Shown piece by piece: positions 1 through 13,600 of a stretch of 64,000 nucleotides of DNA. Numbering within the stretch: the stretch's first letter is position 1; each line of letters begins with the position of its first letter. The position numbers and the translations under genes were made by a program. The stretch covers positions 372,001-436,000 of the forward strand of contig NW_019774648.1 of NCBI RefSeq assembly GCF_001039355.2, read 5' to 3'. This DNA is from Lingula anatina. Its lineage: Eukaryota > Brachiopoda > Lingulata > Lingulida > Lingulidae. Under the pieces are notes generated by a model. The model made no database searches and had not been told where the DNA came from. It saw only the letters and a program-made list of their open reading frames with translations.

Positions 1-196
1 TCGAGAATATTTACTAGTACATGGTTTAGGAAGTTACAATGGCACATGCGCACTCAAACTTTTCAGCGCCGGATGTTACGTCAGAGTTTATACTCGTCGG
101 CAAGCATGTGTGATTTTAATTCAGTGCACGGCTCACTCTGCCGGCAGCGCATTGTCCACAGTTCCTCTGGAAGCATTCCGATCCTGACACACTGCA
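1..196 (+). promoter_or_regulatory. STARD5-like proximal promoter and 5' UTR, CpG-rich
   Basis: The 196 bases before the start codon are CpG-rich, in sharp contrast to the gene body that follows, as expected of an unmethylated promoter. The CpG-rich character continues through exon 1 to about position 400. A CRE/ATF-like octamer TTACGTCA lies at 76-83. No TATA box is evident. The transcription start cannot be placed from sequence alone, and the promoter may extend beyond the left edge. Confidence 0.55.
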
Positions 197-286
197 ATGG
201 ATAAACAAGAGTTGGCGGAGCAAATAAAGAAGAAAATAGAGGAATATACAACTGATCATGAAAATTGGAAAGTTGTTAAGAAAGGG
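197..286 (+). CDS. STARD5: STARD5-like coding exon 1 (residues 1-30)
   Basis: Thirty codons beginning MDKQELAEQIKKK and ending at a consensus GTAAGT donor at 287, phase 0. It encodes the N-terminal charged helix of the START fold, including the NWKVVKKG segment. Confidence 0.93.
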
Positions 287-3200
287 GTAAGTGGTGCGTC
301 GTCTGCTAAGATTTTCGGCCAAATCGCCAGATGGCCAAATTTCTAAAAGCTGGCCCTGTTGTATATACATAAAGCGTCTAATATACTGTAAACAAAAGGT
401 ATTTAACGTTTTAAATTACCTCCATATCAGTTCTATTGCTTGAAATGATGTTATAATTGCCTTTTCTGGATATAGGAATGCTTCGGGGAAATTTTGGAAG
501 CACCTTGTGTATTTTATTCCCGTTTGAATGACATTTTGAAATGAAGTCATTTTTAACTGGAATTCAAATATGATGATAAATATTAAGTGCTGAGCCAATA
601 GGCATGGGTTCTCCACCTTTAACCTTTGATTTGATTGAAGAATTACACACAAACCAAATGTTCTGCTCATTCATGAAATTTATATAAAGGATAATTACCT
701 ACACCAAACTCGCTCGTCAAATCAGAGAGAACTTGCTTTTTACCGTGAAGCACAATTCATTTTCTAATCTTATGATCAGTGATTGATATTTGAAGCAACA
801 CGCATTCCATCTGAATATTTTAAAACAATAAACCTTTTAGAAAACAGTTATTTTTAGAATTAACAAAAATGAGTTTTTTCTCTGGAATGCAGCATTGAGA
901 TAAGACCAGCCCACTTACTTGGCTTACTAATCTAAATAATTCCAGCAATGAAGGGTATCAGGGAATTAAGTGAGTATTTACTATAGTATGGATTGATAAG
1001 TCTTTGTGCTGCTACTAGGCATGAAGCTGATCTATGACTTAAAGAATGAAGTTTTGTTGACTGAAAAGATTTAGGTTGTTGCCTTAAAGCAATCCTTTTT
1101 TAAGTGACCAACATGTGTAATGCCTTTCACGCTTATGCCTGCCAATACATGAATGGATAGATTTTAGAAACAGTCTAGCGCAACATGGTTGGACACTGAA
1201 AGCCAAGAGCTTCCAATTACAGAATGTGAAAATAAAATTACCAAAGTATTTGGGTTTCTCAGGTGCAGGAAATTAGCCTGTGTTATCACTGATAGCATCT
1301 GAATACAATGCACACAGATTTGAATGTTTGGATACCTTGTGCTGGGGAGCTTTTTAACCATATCTGTGTTATGCTGGGAATCAAATTTCTTAGACAGAGG
1401 TTAAATAAATCATTACCAAGATTACCGACTTTATTTGTGAATAAAACACCCAACACCTGATCATGTTTCATGACCCTACATATTTCTGCTTATTTCATTT
1501 TCCAGTGTCTGATGTGACCTGTGTTCATAACTCTGCCATTTCTGTATTTGTAAGTTTAATATTTTTCTTACCTTTTCTGTCTCCAGAAAGACGTGACTGT
1601 GTATTGTCGGTCCTCCACTGAATTCCAAGGCAATATGTAAGTTGACATGTTTACACTGCTTCTGTATGTGATAATACATTGGTAAACACAAGTAGTAAAT
1701 GGGATTAATGTACCTACTGACTTGTGGCCCTTTGAATAGAAAGGGGTCTGGAATACAGCATGCCTGTGCTCAATTGACTATGTTACCACAGAAGGTAGTC
1801 ATAGTGTGACTTAATGCTTATATAACTTTTTAATTATTTCCTTCAAATTGACCAAGGTGTATGCAAAAGAGTACAATGACCTGAAGTCTCGAGATATGTT
1901 TTAGATATTGCAGTAACTGCTTGGGCATTTTATGAATGAAATTAAAACCTGTAGGCCTTGAATATGACTGGTTGTCAATTGAGTCTAAAAGACCACCCCA
2001 TAGGAGATAGAAAAATGATGGACGGTTGATATAGCTTGCATTAAAATTCAAAGCCTAAGAATGAAACAGCTGTATTTCATGCTCATACTCTATCCATCTT
2101 CTTGAATGGATGACCTAGAGAACTTTGAAGAGCTGGTAGTAGATAAGATTTCTTGACACGTTTAGACTAGCAGAAAAAGGTGACCCGATACTTCAGTATG
2201 TGATTACAAGAAAAACTAAATGTCAAACATGTCTGGCAAATCTAAATGTTTTTTATGTTTGGAAGTCTGATGATCCTCCAGCAAACCCAAGTGGGATAAT
2301 CAGAAATTTGTGACCGTTACTATTTTAAAAAGTTATAAAAGTCTGATTCAGAAAATCAATAGGGAGATGGGAATGTCTGGCTGGCTGAAAAAGATATGGG
2401 GTCCTGATCAATAGTGTGCATGCTCAAGAAAGAAACAGTCGGCTTTTTAAACTTATTCCAGACAGAATAGAGCAGACATCTGTATTGATTTCTGGATTTG
2501 CTTGGAAATTAAACACATCAAAGTGCTTATCCTAGCCATTGAAATAATACAACAGCTAAAACATTGTTCCTGGAAATATGTATTGAACATTTTTAGTATG
2601 TTTGGTTTGTAGCAATTGTGTACATTTTGGTGTGAAAGCTGTCATGGGAAGATTGACTTATCTCTCAAATTGCTTGTGAATAAGCTTAATCAGTTGTTGA
2701 AATTACTCACTAGTTTTTAATTGGAATTTTCAGAGATAGTGCAGAGTCCTGAATGAAGTATATTATGAACATAAGTGTATGGATTGATTTTTGGTTATAT
2801 CACATAATGAAGTATCCTTTCACTAAACCTTAGTATAATGAGGTGCATTGTACATAAGAAATAGTAACAAACCTACTCATATTAAGATTTTTTTCAAAAA
2901 AGGTACATACAATTCAACAAACATGTTTTGTTTTGAATGTTTTATTTTTGTTTTGTTTTTTTCATATGAATTTTAGAAGTAACTTAACAAATATGTTCAT
3001 GTAGTTCAGTAAATTAGTAGAGTCAGGGAATAATTTTTGATAATTTCACTATTTTATTCCACTTTTCCCATTTCAGTTACAAAGCTGAAGGCACAGTTGA
3101 TGCTAAGCCAGAAAAGGTGTTTGAATATGTTGAACCTAAGCCAGATGGACTAAGGCCAAAATGGGACAAGGCAATCAAGGCAGTTGACACCATAGAAAAG

Positions 3201-6200
3201 ATAGAAGAGGTACATGCACTTTTTTTAACATAAAGTGTACTGTACTTATTTGAACACAAAATCTTTGGGTGCCAGTGTCAGAGATGTGAAAATTTTCTAT
3301 AGTTTTTTATGTGTGTGTGTGAGCATATCATATTGTGATTACTCACAAATTTTAAATTATGTTTTTTCCCCAAGTGTTTTTTTTTTAAGATTTATTTATC
3401 ATTTTAGTTACAACTGTACACATTAAATTTTTATGCATATTCTACACGTCATTTATGAAATACTTCTGATGTTCACAGTGTTATTGTATTGTTAATAAGA
3501 TGTTAGACATTACATTTTGAGTACTGTCATGTTGGTAACTCTTCACACTTTTCTGTTCACAATTTTTAAAATCCAAATTGTAGGAATAATGAACAATATT
3601 TTTTTCAAAGATATTGCAGCAGATTTTATCTGAATTTATTGAGAAAGGTCAGCAAACTGTAGCTTGTCTTGAATAACCAGATTTATTATTGGTATAATGT
3701 TCTTAAATGCAATTTATCAGTAGCAAGCCATTGCTAAATCGACTCTTGTGTGTTCTTCATATTGAATCCTTCTCAAAGAATGCAGAACCACCGCTACTTT
3801 TAGAAAAGAAAGGCTTGAAAGGGATACTGGAATTCAGCACCATAATTTTTTTCATCAATTTTCTTTTTGGTCCATAAATTATCTTTGAAAAATGCTCCTA
3901 CAGTCAGGAAGTTGACACTTTCATCAATCAGTCTTCTGCATTTTTCTTTGATAGAGTAGGTTAATGGGTTTTTACCTGGGCTCCCCAGGTATACAAGGAC
4001 ATACTTTTACAGGTGCAAAATTGCAATTCGAAGAACCAATAATGATGTTCTGTAAACCTGAACTCATCCGTCAGTACAAATTGAAACCTTACTTGATATA
4101 AGGTGACATGGTTTAAGTAAAATAACTCACCAGGGTGTGCGCTTCTTGAAACATTAAATGCAGGTCGAGATAAGTTGAAACTTCTGGGATGTCAGCACCT
4201 AGTGACTTGAGACATTATTCATCCATGAGCTACTTAGCTTGTACAAAGAACTCAAAGTGCATTTGTCTATGTACATGAAGCATAGCTTGTTTCTGTCTGG
4301 TACAATTACCATTACTTGTTATCTGAAAAAGAGATCTTGTTCAAGTACTTTTAAAAAGTAGGCTGAATGGAAAGACTTTTGGCCACAGTGACCATTTAGT
4401 ATGTTGAATGATTGACGCCATCAACTCTGATACACTACAAGATGTATATATTTAAGATGTAATGCTATCATATGCACAACTATTTTTATTTTCCTAAAAT
4501 TTTGTTAGTTCTTTTTATTTTGATGGTAGAGACATTTTAATGTTTCTGACTTGACAATTAAGTCCCTTCTTTAATCTCACTGTTTTTTATTCCAACTGCA
4601 AGTTTTCAAATGCACTCAAATAGGATAGTCCTTCCACTCACAATTTGATGCCTAATGGAGCATACTTGAGGCTGCACAATTATCCATCATATACCTGCCA
4701 ATTATTGCTCCCTGCACTAAGGAATTCCTTTCATCTGAGTTACTGTGTCTGCATGTACCACGTCTAGCTCAGAAACTACCTGTGTGTAGTTTTAAGATGC
4801 AGATAAGAGATATTGTATTCTAGCCCATGGCAATATAGGAGCATAAGTCACATCGAATGAATAGATAAGTGGAGAATTATAAGATTATAGATCTGTGCCT
4901 CGTAACCTCAGCAGGGGTGGTCTGAGTAGGTTCAGGGTTGCCCTATGACGTGTAAACTTGCACCTTTTGTGCTCCCATTTAAAAAAAAAATGATTCTACA
5001 ACAGTACTCCTTATTTCTTGAAAATGACAGTTTGTCTTTCAGTGGTGCTAAAGTTAAAAAATCAGATTTCATTTCCTGTTGGATTTTATAAGATTTTTGT
5101 AACATTTCAGAAATAAATACTTCACAGAGTTTCCTTTTGAAAATGAGTAAAGCAGATTTACGAAATTTCATGTTTTAAAAATGTAATGGGGACTGGGAAA
5201 TATCCGGTCTCAACAATTCCTGTTTTATGTTCCTTGCACTCTGCTGGTAGCAGGAAGCTGTGATTAATTTTGATGTAAAGGTGTGTAGTATAAGTAATGT
5301 TCTGGGATACCAGGCTAAGAAAATAAAACATTGCCTCAGCCTGCTTGAGAAAAGCACTGTTTTAACCCCATCAAGATTGGAAATACTCTAATAGACATCA
5401 GCAAATTCGAATATGAACTCCATGTCTTGGGAGCAGGCACAATGCAAATTAGAAAACCAATGCAGCAGTTGCAATATTGAATTGTTGTCTGAATACACCC
5501 TTGGGAGAGAATACAGATCCTATGTGATTCACTTTGTGGGAAAATTCTGAAATCCATATTGCTTATATAAATTCATTGTCAATGCCTGGCTTGTCTGTAA
5601 GTGGGCAGATGATGAATGGGTAAATTGAGTTGCTGATAATATAATGGCTTTTATTATCCTTGAACATGGTGATAAACTGCAATCCTGCCTACTAGTACTG
5701 TATGTGGTTCATGCAGATTGTGGATGTGGTTTGGGGTTCCTAGGACAGTACTACCACTGAAATGTAATTAGTGTCTCATGAGTCACTGCCATGAGTTAGC
5801 AGTGGAAGTAGCAGTTTGGAAAGGTACATGTTCTAGTATCTTGTTCAAAATACCTCAAACATGTACAGGATGAACCTTACCCAACCAGCATCCTGCATAC
5901 CCTAATTTATTTGTCTGGTATAGTGGTACATCAAGTATAAGGTGAATAACAGCAGCAAAGCACTGAGAGAGCTCAGTAATGTCCCTAACAGACAGTCAGA
6001 CAGATAACTGGTTTTAATTATTATTAAATAAGATATCAGAACTAAAAACTTATTGTTTAAAAACTTGGTCAACTGCCTACAGGTTTTGAAAATTTAATCA
6101 AAATCTGTCAGCATACAGACAGACAGGACCTAAGGGCCAAAACTTCTGGGGAATAACACAAATAGATACATACATGTACTGGTATGTTTAGGCTGAAAGT

Positions 6201-7662
6201 TCATACTGTCATTGTTTATTTTTCTATGTGGATGCCTATGGTCTTTTGTCTAGAAAAAAGTCTGATTGACCTTTTGTAAGCCATAAACATTAACCTGATT
6301 AACAATTATAGTGCATATTTCCTACATATGGTTATGCATCATTTCTCTGGTGTGGAAGGGGTTTTTATATAATCTAAAGTTGTGCAATATTGTGTTTTCC
6401 ATAGGTTTTCTTTTCTTCATTTTACAAAAGGTCATTTAGACAAGCATGTAATTTATAGTTATTTACCAGGGTGTAAGATAAAGGCCCCATCCTTTGATTT
6501 ATTACATTGCTAAATGCTGAAATTAAACATTGGGATCTTATTTTTCCTATTATTTCTTGTTAATTTTTCCCACTGCTTGACCTGCCTTTTAAAAGACTCC
6601 ATCCCGTCAGTCAAATGCTAGCTGGGAAAAGACATTACAAATAGCCATTGATTAGGTTGTCATGATACTAATATTTTTATTCAGGTATAACCTTGTCATT
6701 ATTCATAATTTCACCACTAAATTTTGGTATTTTGTTTCATAATTTTCACAACTGAAGAAATAAAAAGTGGGCAATTTCTTAATTTTTATCCAGCCATTAG
6801 TTACACTTATGTTACAAAATATTTTATAATTTCAGGGTCTCAGTGTGATGCGTACCTGCACCCACAGTGCGGCAATGGGTCTGATCTCCCCCAGAGATTT
6901 CCTGGACTTGTGTCTAACAGTCAAGAACGAAAATTCCATTTGCACAGTTGGTATGCTACTCCAGAATTCTACTGATATCATATAAGAAAATTGCACAGCA
7001 AGTTTATACCCCTGTGGGACATGTATATTTTGAATCCATATTAACATCATGTGTAATTACCCCAGTATAACTTTCAATTAGTTTAACTCTTATAATTATG
7101 CTAATTTGCCCCTGATTGTTCTCAGTTCATCAGTAGTTAAAAAGTAAGTGTACTAAGCCTAGGCTTTCCTTTACACACACCTTAATAGTTATATAAAATG
7201 TCCCAAAACTGTGTACTAGCTAGCATTGTATACATATAGTTAACCCAAAACTTGACACTATTCTACACCCCATTATGACTTGCTCTTTTATTGATCAATC
7301 ACCAGTATTGCACTCACAGCAAGTGTCCTATATACAGTGTAATATATTCTGTCTTTATATCTGTGGCTGAGAGGTGGGTGACTTATTCCCTGACCATAAT
7401 TGCCTTTTGATGGACCTCTTGGTAGTTTATCAGTGATGATGGTGGTGCTGATATACAGTTATAAGTGTGTTTTTGTGTTTCACAGTCTGTGTGAATGTGT
7501 GTAGTCTTGTAACTGTCACCAGGTCCTTCTAATGAAGTTGCACCCAATTGAGAGAGCACTTGACCATTATTCTAGATAGTTTGAAAACATTAGTTCAATC
7601 CAGATTGCTTAACTTAAGCTTAATGTTCCATATAATGAGGCCAAAGATGTCAAATTGACCTT

Positions 7663-7697
<35 letters not shown>

Positions 7698-10600
7698 TTG
7701 TTTTTGGAATGTATCTAACAAGATGTGTTTGAATTATACCCAATTATTACTTTTTTTTTCTAAACAAATTTTGTAAAGGAGACATATTTGACAATTACTC
7801 AGACATTTGTATTTTGTCTAAGGGTTACGCAGGTATTTTATAAGGAATTAATGTACAACAATAAAAACAAGAAGCTTTTTAAAAACCCATATCTACTGGC
7901 TTTTCCTCTTCACAGTGTATCAGTATTGGATTCTCTGTTTACTGAAGATATGATAGCACAAGTAGTTTATTTATATATGCTGTATTCTGCAGTTAATTGA
8001 ATCTTCAGCAAAGGGCATAGGGTCAGTTTTCCAATTGACTGGCCAGTGTCCAGTCAAAACAATGGCAGCCCATCTGATTGTTTTCTTTGCAATCAGTGAA
8101 CCAGGGTCTGGGGCTCAGAGATAATGCCATCCCAAACAGTGTGGTTATTTATCAATTTAAGGTACCAGGTAAATGCACAGTGTTCAGAAATATGGCAACA
8201 TTTGTGAGGTTAAGAAAGCAGAGTGTAGATATCCATGTAATCGTATCTTGTTTCAGAAACAACATGTTGTTTGCAGTTAAAAAGCTGCTTTAAAACAGTA
8301 ATGCTAGAAGAGATGAAGATTGTTCAACTTGTGTACTACATGTGCAGGGGTTGTCAGCCTTAGACTTTTTGGGGGTATCTTGAACATGTGCAAATTACAT
8401 CTTTTCTCTCCTTTGGCATCCAGTTGTTGACATGTGCAGTTTGTTAATTCATGCAAATTGAACAATAATTCTGTATATTTAAAGAGCTTTACTGGTAATT
8501 GGCAATTCTGTGTATATTTTATCCTATAAGTTATAACATTGAAATGGGAAATTGTCATTGTACTGAAATGATGATGATGATATGCTTAAGTCAATGTTCA
8601 AATGCTTAGGTTGAAGGAAATTACACAACAAAGAAAATGTAAACAGACAGTTATCTTTTTCCTTCCTGCCTTTGTTTTACAGTTGATGAATAGATAAGAA
8701 TCATTTTTAGATATGTGATATACTACTTGTCAGTGTGCAGCATGATATGTCAAATTACTGGTGCATTACTGGTCAGTGTGCAGCATGATATGGTCAAATT
8801 ACTGGTGCATTACTGGTCAGTGTGCAGCATGATATGGTCAAATTATGGGTGCATTACTGGTCAGTGTGCAACATGATATGGTCAAATCGTGGGTGCATTA
8901 CTGGTCAGTGTGCAGCATGCTATGGTCAAATCATGGGTGCATTACTGGTCAGTGTGCAGCATGCTGTGGTCAAATCATGGGTGCATTACTGGTCAGTGTG
9001 CAGCATGCTATGGTCAAGTTATGGGTGTATTCACACTTAAATCACATAGATATCGGTCCCCAAAAAGCCAGTGGCTGGCTAGATCATCCCAGATGAACTC
9101 CAAGCTAATAGAGTTGATTGCAGTCAAGCTGCTAGATTGAAAGAGTTAGAGTATACCTATCTTTTTTTGTTTATGTACATGTACTCCTACCTGTTTGAGT
9201 ATGGTGGATGTCATGTGTTGGTTCAGTTGTGATTTCACCTGGGTTAGATATTAGCGTGAACAGGCCATGTAATTTTTGTCTGGGCACAACAAACATTCTT
9301 CTAATGTAGTTAGGCTGACATTAGTCAACTGGAGACTGATGAGCAGAGATAAGTGAGGGGATAAGTGACCCCTGCTCACACTGATAAGATTTATATTTCT
9401 TTAGCACAGAACTCTTCCCTGTAATTTGTCCAGAAGGGAACTAAAATAGGGTGTGTCTGGCACAGGAGCTGGGGCCAGTATGTCTTCTCCCAGATGATTG
9501 ATGGCTAATAGATCACAAGAGTAATGGCTATTTGACCTATGAAGCTCATATTCTGCACTCATAATCCACTTGCCCTGTAGGTTAGCAGGCAGTGAAGGAT
9601 ATACAATGCAGTTGGACCATTTTTGTGATACTTTGTAAACTAAATATTAGAAAAAAGAAAAAGAAAATCCAGCCCAACTTTAATTCTGCTGTTACCTTAA
9701 ATGGAATGTTATACAATTGAACTGTAACCACACAATTTTGACTTAAAGTGAAAAGTTAGTATACAGCAAAATTGCTCCAGATGTTCACAGCTGACACAAG
9801 TACTTCTTACACTCTTCTTACACTCACCCAAGCAATCGACACTGTTGGTATATCTATTGAGAAAAACTTAACTTTTAATGTATCATTTTTTGTCAATAGT
9901 AATATAAAAAATGTCACCAGTGTTCAGTAGTTCACTCATGGGACAGTATTATATGCTATTAACAATCAGAAAAATGCACTTTCATCCTTGCAACAGCTGA
10001 AAATTAAAAGACAGCTTTATTAATTATACCTGTACTTTTTCATCTCAGCTGGAAGCATTGAGCACCCAGATTGTCCAGTTGAACCCAAGTATGTGCGTGG
10101 TACCAACCATCCATGTGGAATCTGCTGCTTCAGGATAGATGGGTAAGTATTGTACAAAGTTAAATAATAAGGGGAAGTACAGGGTGGTGTAAAATCAGTT
10201 GCAAACATGTCACATGCAAGAACATCATAAAACTAGAATCAACTCCAGAATGCATAACTGGTAGTTTTACTGAATGATTTGTATTAAAACTTACATGTTA
10301 TATCAAAACACTCCTATTGGTTTGAACTTGTAAGACAAGGCTTATCAAATGAGTGACCAGATAGGCTCAAAGAATATTAATGTTTTTTATCAGCAATACT
10401 GAAAAATTGTAAGGTGGTCCCACATTTAATGCTTATACATGTGCAAGCTGTCTTAGTTGAAGCATTAATCTTGAGGTTAAGGAAAATGTACAGTGCTTAG
10501 GGTCCTAGAAGTGCTGCTATTCATTAAATGGTTTATCAAACACCTTTTTAATTTTTTTTACTTCAATAGGCCTGCAGTTTATGTACGCTTTACAATGAAC

Positions 10601-13600
10601 AGTGCACATTTTAACACGATTACAGGATGTCAAGCAAAACATGGTTTCCCTTTCCTGTTGTATGAATAACTTTTTAGTCAAGATGTGACAAATTGACTTC
10701 AGATTTTACTCCCACTGCCCTGTTTTCTTGGAAAACATAACCACACTACTGTGTATCTAGCATATGGATTAGATAAGAGGTGTGTTCAGAACAAGCTTGG
10801 AAGGAAAAATCTGCTGGTTAGCCTGACTTTTATGTGTACGGACACAGTCAAACCATCTATCTTGTATATTTTAGATTTTCTAGAAGGCTTTGTTAGGCTA
10901 AAAATGCAGGCTGAGTAAGAAAATTTGAGCAGTGTTGATGAATTTTTTTGGTGTAGTTGAATGGCATGTATTTGCGAAATGTTCACCTCATAACTGCTAA
11001 TTAACATATATTTTTTACTTTAAATATTCCAGGGAACTTTATTTGATAAAAAAGCCAGTTAAATTAAAAAACCAGTATGATTGGTCAGTTGCCATAAAAG
11101 TTATTGGCACATTTTGCAGTCCTGTAATTTATTGCTTCCATAAGCCCAACATATTGTGCTTTGTAAAGGGTAGTTACATATTAAAATTGTATCAGAATTG
11201 TACCTTATTTTGTTTTGGAATACTGGAAGTAACCTTTTACATTTTTTTTTTTTTACTTATTTTACTATTGTGGTTGCGACATTTATTCTGTATGGCTTGA
11301 ATTAGAGAGATGTTAATTTTCATGCACTTTAGATTGAGAACTGAGTAAAAAATATACACACACACAGCTTACAAAGGAAGATACCGGTATGTTACCAAAG
11401 ACTATTCCATTGAATCTAAACTAACTCCCTCACTCACACATATTCTCAAGCAACCCAGCCTTTGAAACAAGTATGCCAACAAAAAGTGTCAAACATACAT
11501 GTAGGTGTAATCCTTGTGGTATTCACTCTTTGACCTACAAGGTGAGGTTGCCACACATCATTTGATGAAAATTAAACTATTCTTTTTACCCAGTTTCCTA
11601 TTCAACAACTTTCCTTCAAACGTACATTGTCCCCTGGAGATAAAAAAAAATGGGAAATGAATTATTAGGATGGTTCTGAAATACACCTTATATCCAAATA
11701 TTACACACACTGTTGGGATTGCAATGTGTAAAAGTTTAATTTCCATATTTATTTGTAATTTTTATTGCAAGGGTGTGTTAGAGGAGGGTAGAAGTGACAG
11801 CTAGATCTAGTTAGTCACTGGAGTTCCCTGCATGTACACATGTTGGGATGACCTTAAGGCAAGTGGCAGAGATGATCAGACTTTAAAAGGTTGGCATTTG
11901 CAAAAAAAAGTTAGCCTTGGCAAAGAGAAAAAATTGCATTAGTCAAAGGGGCTTACAAAAAATTACCTTTGGAGATATTCAGAACCAGTCCAAGAGCACC
12001 GATAAACTGATCATCCCCTGAGGCATTTGAAAGTTTGGAGAGTTTGAACTAAATGGAAGTGTGCCAATGTTTGCCACAGGAGATGTAGAAAAGATAGGAA
12101 GCCACAAAACATTTCCTTTATTTTGTGGATCCATTAATAATTCCTATTACAAGCCCCGTACAGCAAAGGCAGTGAAGGCAGAAAAACATACCTCCAAAGT
12201 TCCCATATTTGGCTTTATAGTGTCATATTCAATGTTACAGTGTATTCCAGACTTTTTCTGAGCTAATAAGGGTGATTAGAATATTGAATTTTTTTTATGA
12301 AGTAACTTCTCATTCAACTTGGCAGACATTAAAAAAATCAGCAGGTTATAGATAGTTACACTATAAGGTATGTTTAGGTGAATGCATCTAAGTTTACTTA
12401 TTGTTTGGTAATGATGAGAGCCCGCACCACATGTGAGATGTCTGCTGTTTATTGGAATGGAACACAGTGTACTTTTTGACTCCCTGAATGGTTTATAGAT
12501 CCACGCAGACCTGTGTTTTCACAGATAACTGATTAAGGTATACATTTCAAAGGTGTTTTGGTGACTGGTTGGGCATGCATTGCTGTGATTCCAGGTAATT
12601 GCCTTTCAAGCCCAATTCACTGTAAAATGAACGTCAAAGTAAATGTAGGATAGGTAGCTCTTAGTAAAGATGTGTGGTAGAAGAGGAATGCACATTTTTA
12701 AATGGCCAGTAGCGCCTGTTGTTTATGTTAGCCCTACATGAACATTACTGCAAGAATCATGCATTGCAAGCCCCACTCTGATGTGGGTTTTAAACCTAAC
12801 TGTGGTTACAGGCCTTGATGCTGATGTGATTAAAAATTTCAAATGAAGATGGATGATCAATCAGAATTTGAACATAATGACTTATAGACAAATAATGAGA
12901 CTTTTCTTCGCCCTGGATTAAAAATAACACAGAATTGTAATTTCCGCCTAATGCCATAGATATGACAAGCACATGACATTTAGCAATATATTGTAGGAAA
13001 AGCGGTTTCCACTCATAGTCTAAAAAAAAAAANNNNNNNNNNNNNNNNNNNNNNNNNNNNNNNNNNNNNNNNNNNNNNNNNNNNNNNNNNNNNNNNNNNN
13101 NNNNNNNNNNNNNNNNNNNNNNNNNNNNNNNNNNNNNNNNNNNNNNNNNNNNNNNNNNNNNNNNNNNNNNNNNNNNNNNNNNNNNNNNNNNNNNNNNNNN
13201 NNNNNNNNNNNNNNNNNNNNNNNNNNNNNNNNNNNNNNNNNNNNNNNNNNNNNNNNNNNNNNNNNNNNNNNNNNNNNNNNNNNNNNNNNNNNNNNNNNNN
13301 NNNNNNNNNNNNNNNNNNNNNNNNNNNNNNNNNNNNNNNNNNNNNNNNNNNNNNNNNNNNNNNNNNNNNNNNNNNNNNNNNNNNNNNNNNNNNNNNNNNN
13401 NNNNNNNNNNNNNNNNNNNNNNNNNNNNNNNNNNNNNNNNNNNNNNNNNNNNNNNNNNNNNNNNNNNNNNNNNNNNNNNNNNNNNNNNNNNNNNNNNNNN
13501 NNNNNNNNNNNNNNNNNNNNNNNNNNNNNNNNNNNNNNNNNNNNNNNNNNNNNNNNNNNNNNNNNNNNNNNNNNNNNNNNNNNNNNNNNNNNNGGATGGT

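Larger units (their letters stand above)
6951..10048 (+). other. STARD5-like intron 4
   Basis: 3.1 kb intron containing a tRNA-like stretch followed by (TTTA)n and a 44 bp minisatellite, both listed separately. The remainder shows nothing recognisable. Confidence 0.8.

Noticed and set aside
8822-9140. Three overlapping open frames with repeated MGALLVSVQH-type peptides
   Set aside because: They are the three frames of the 44 bp minisatellite inside a spliced intron.
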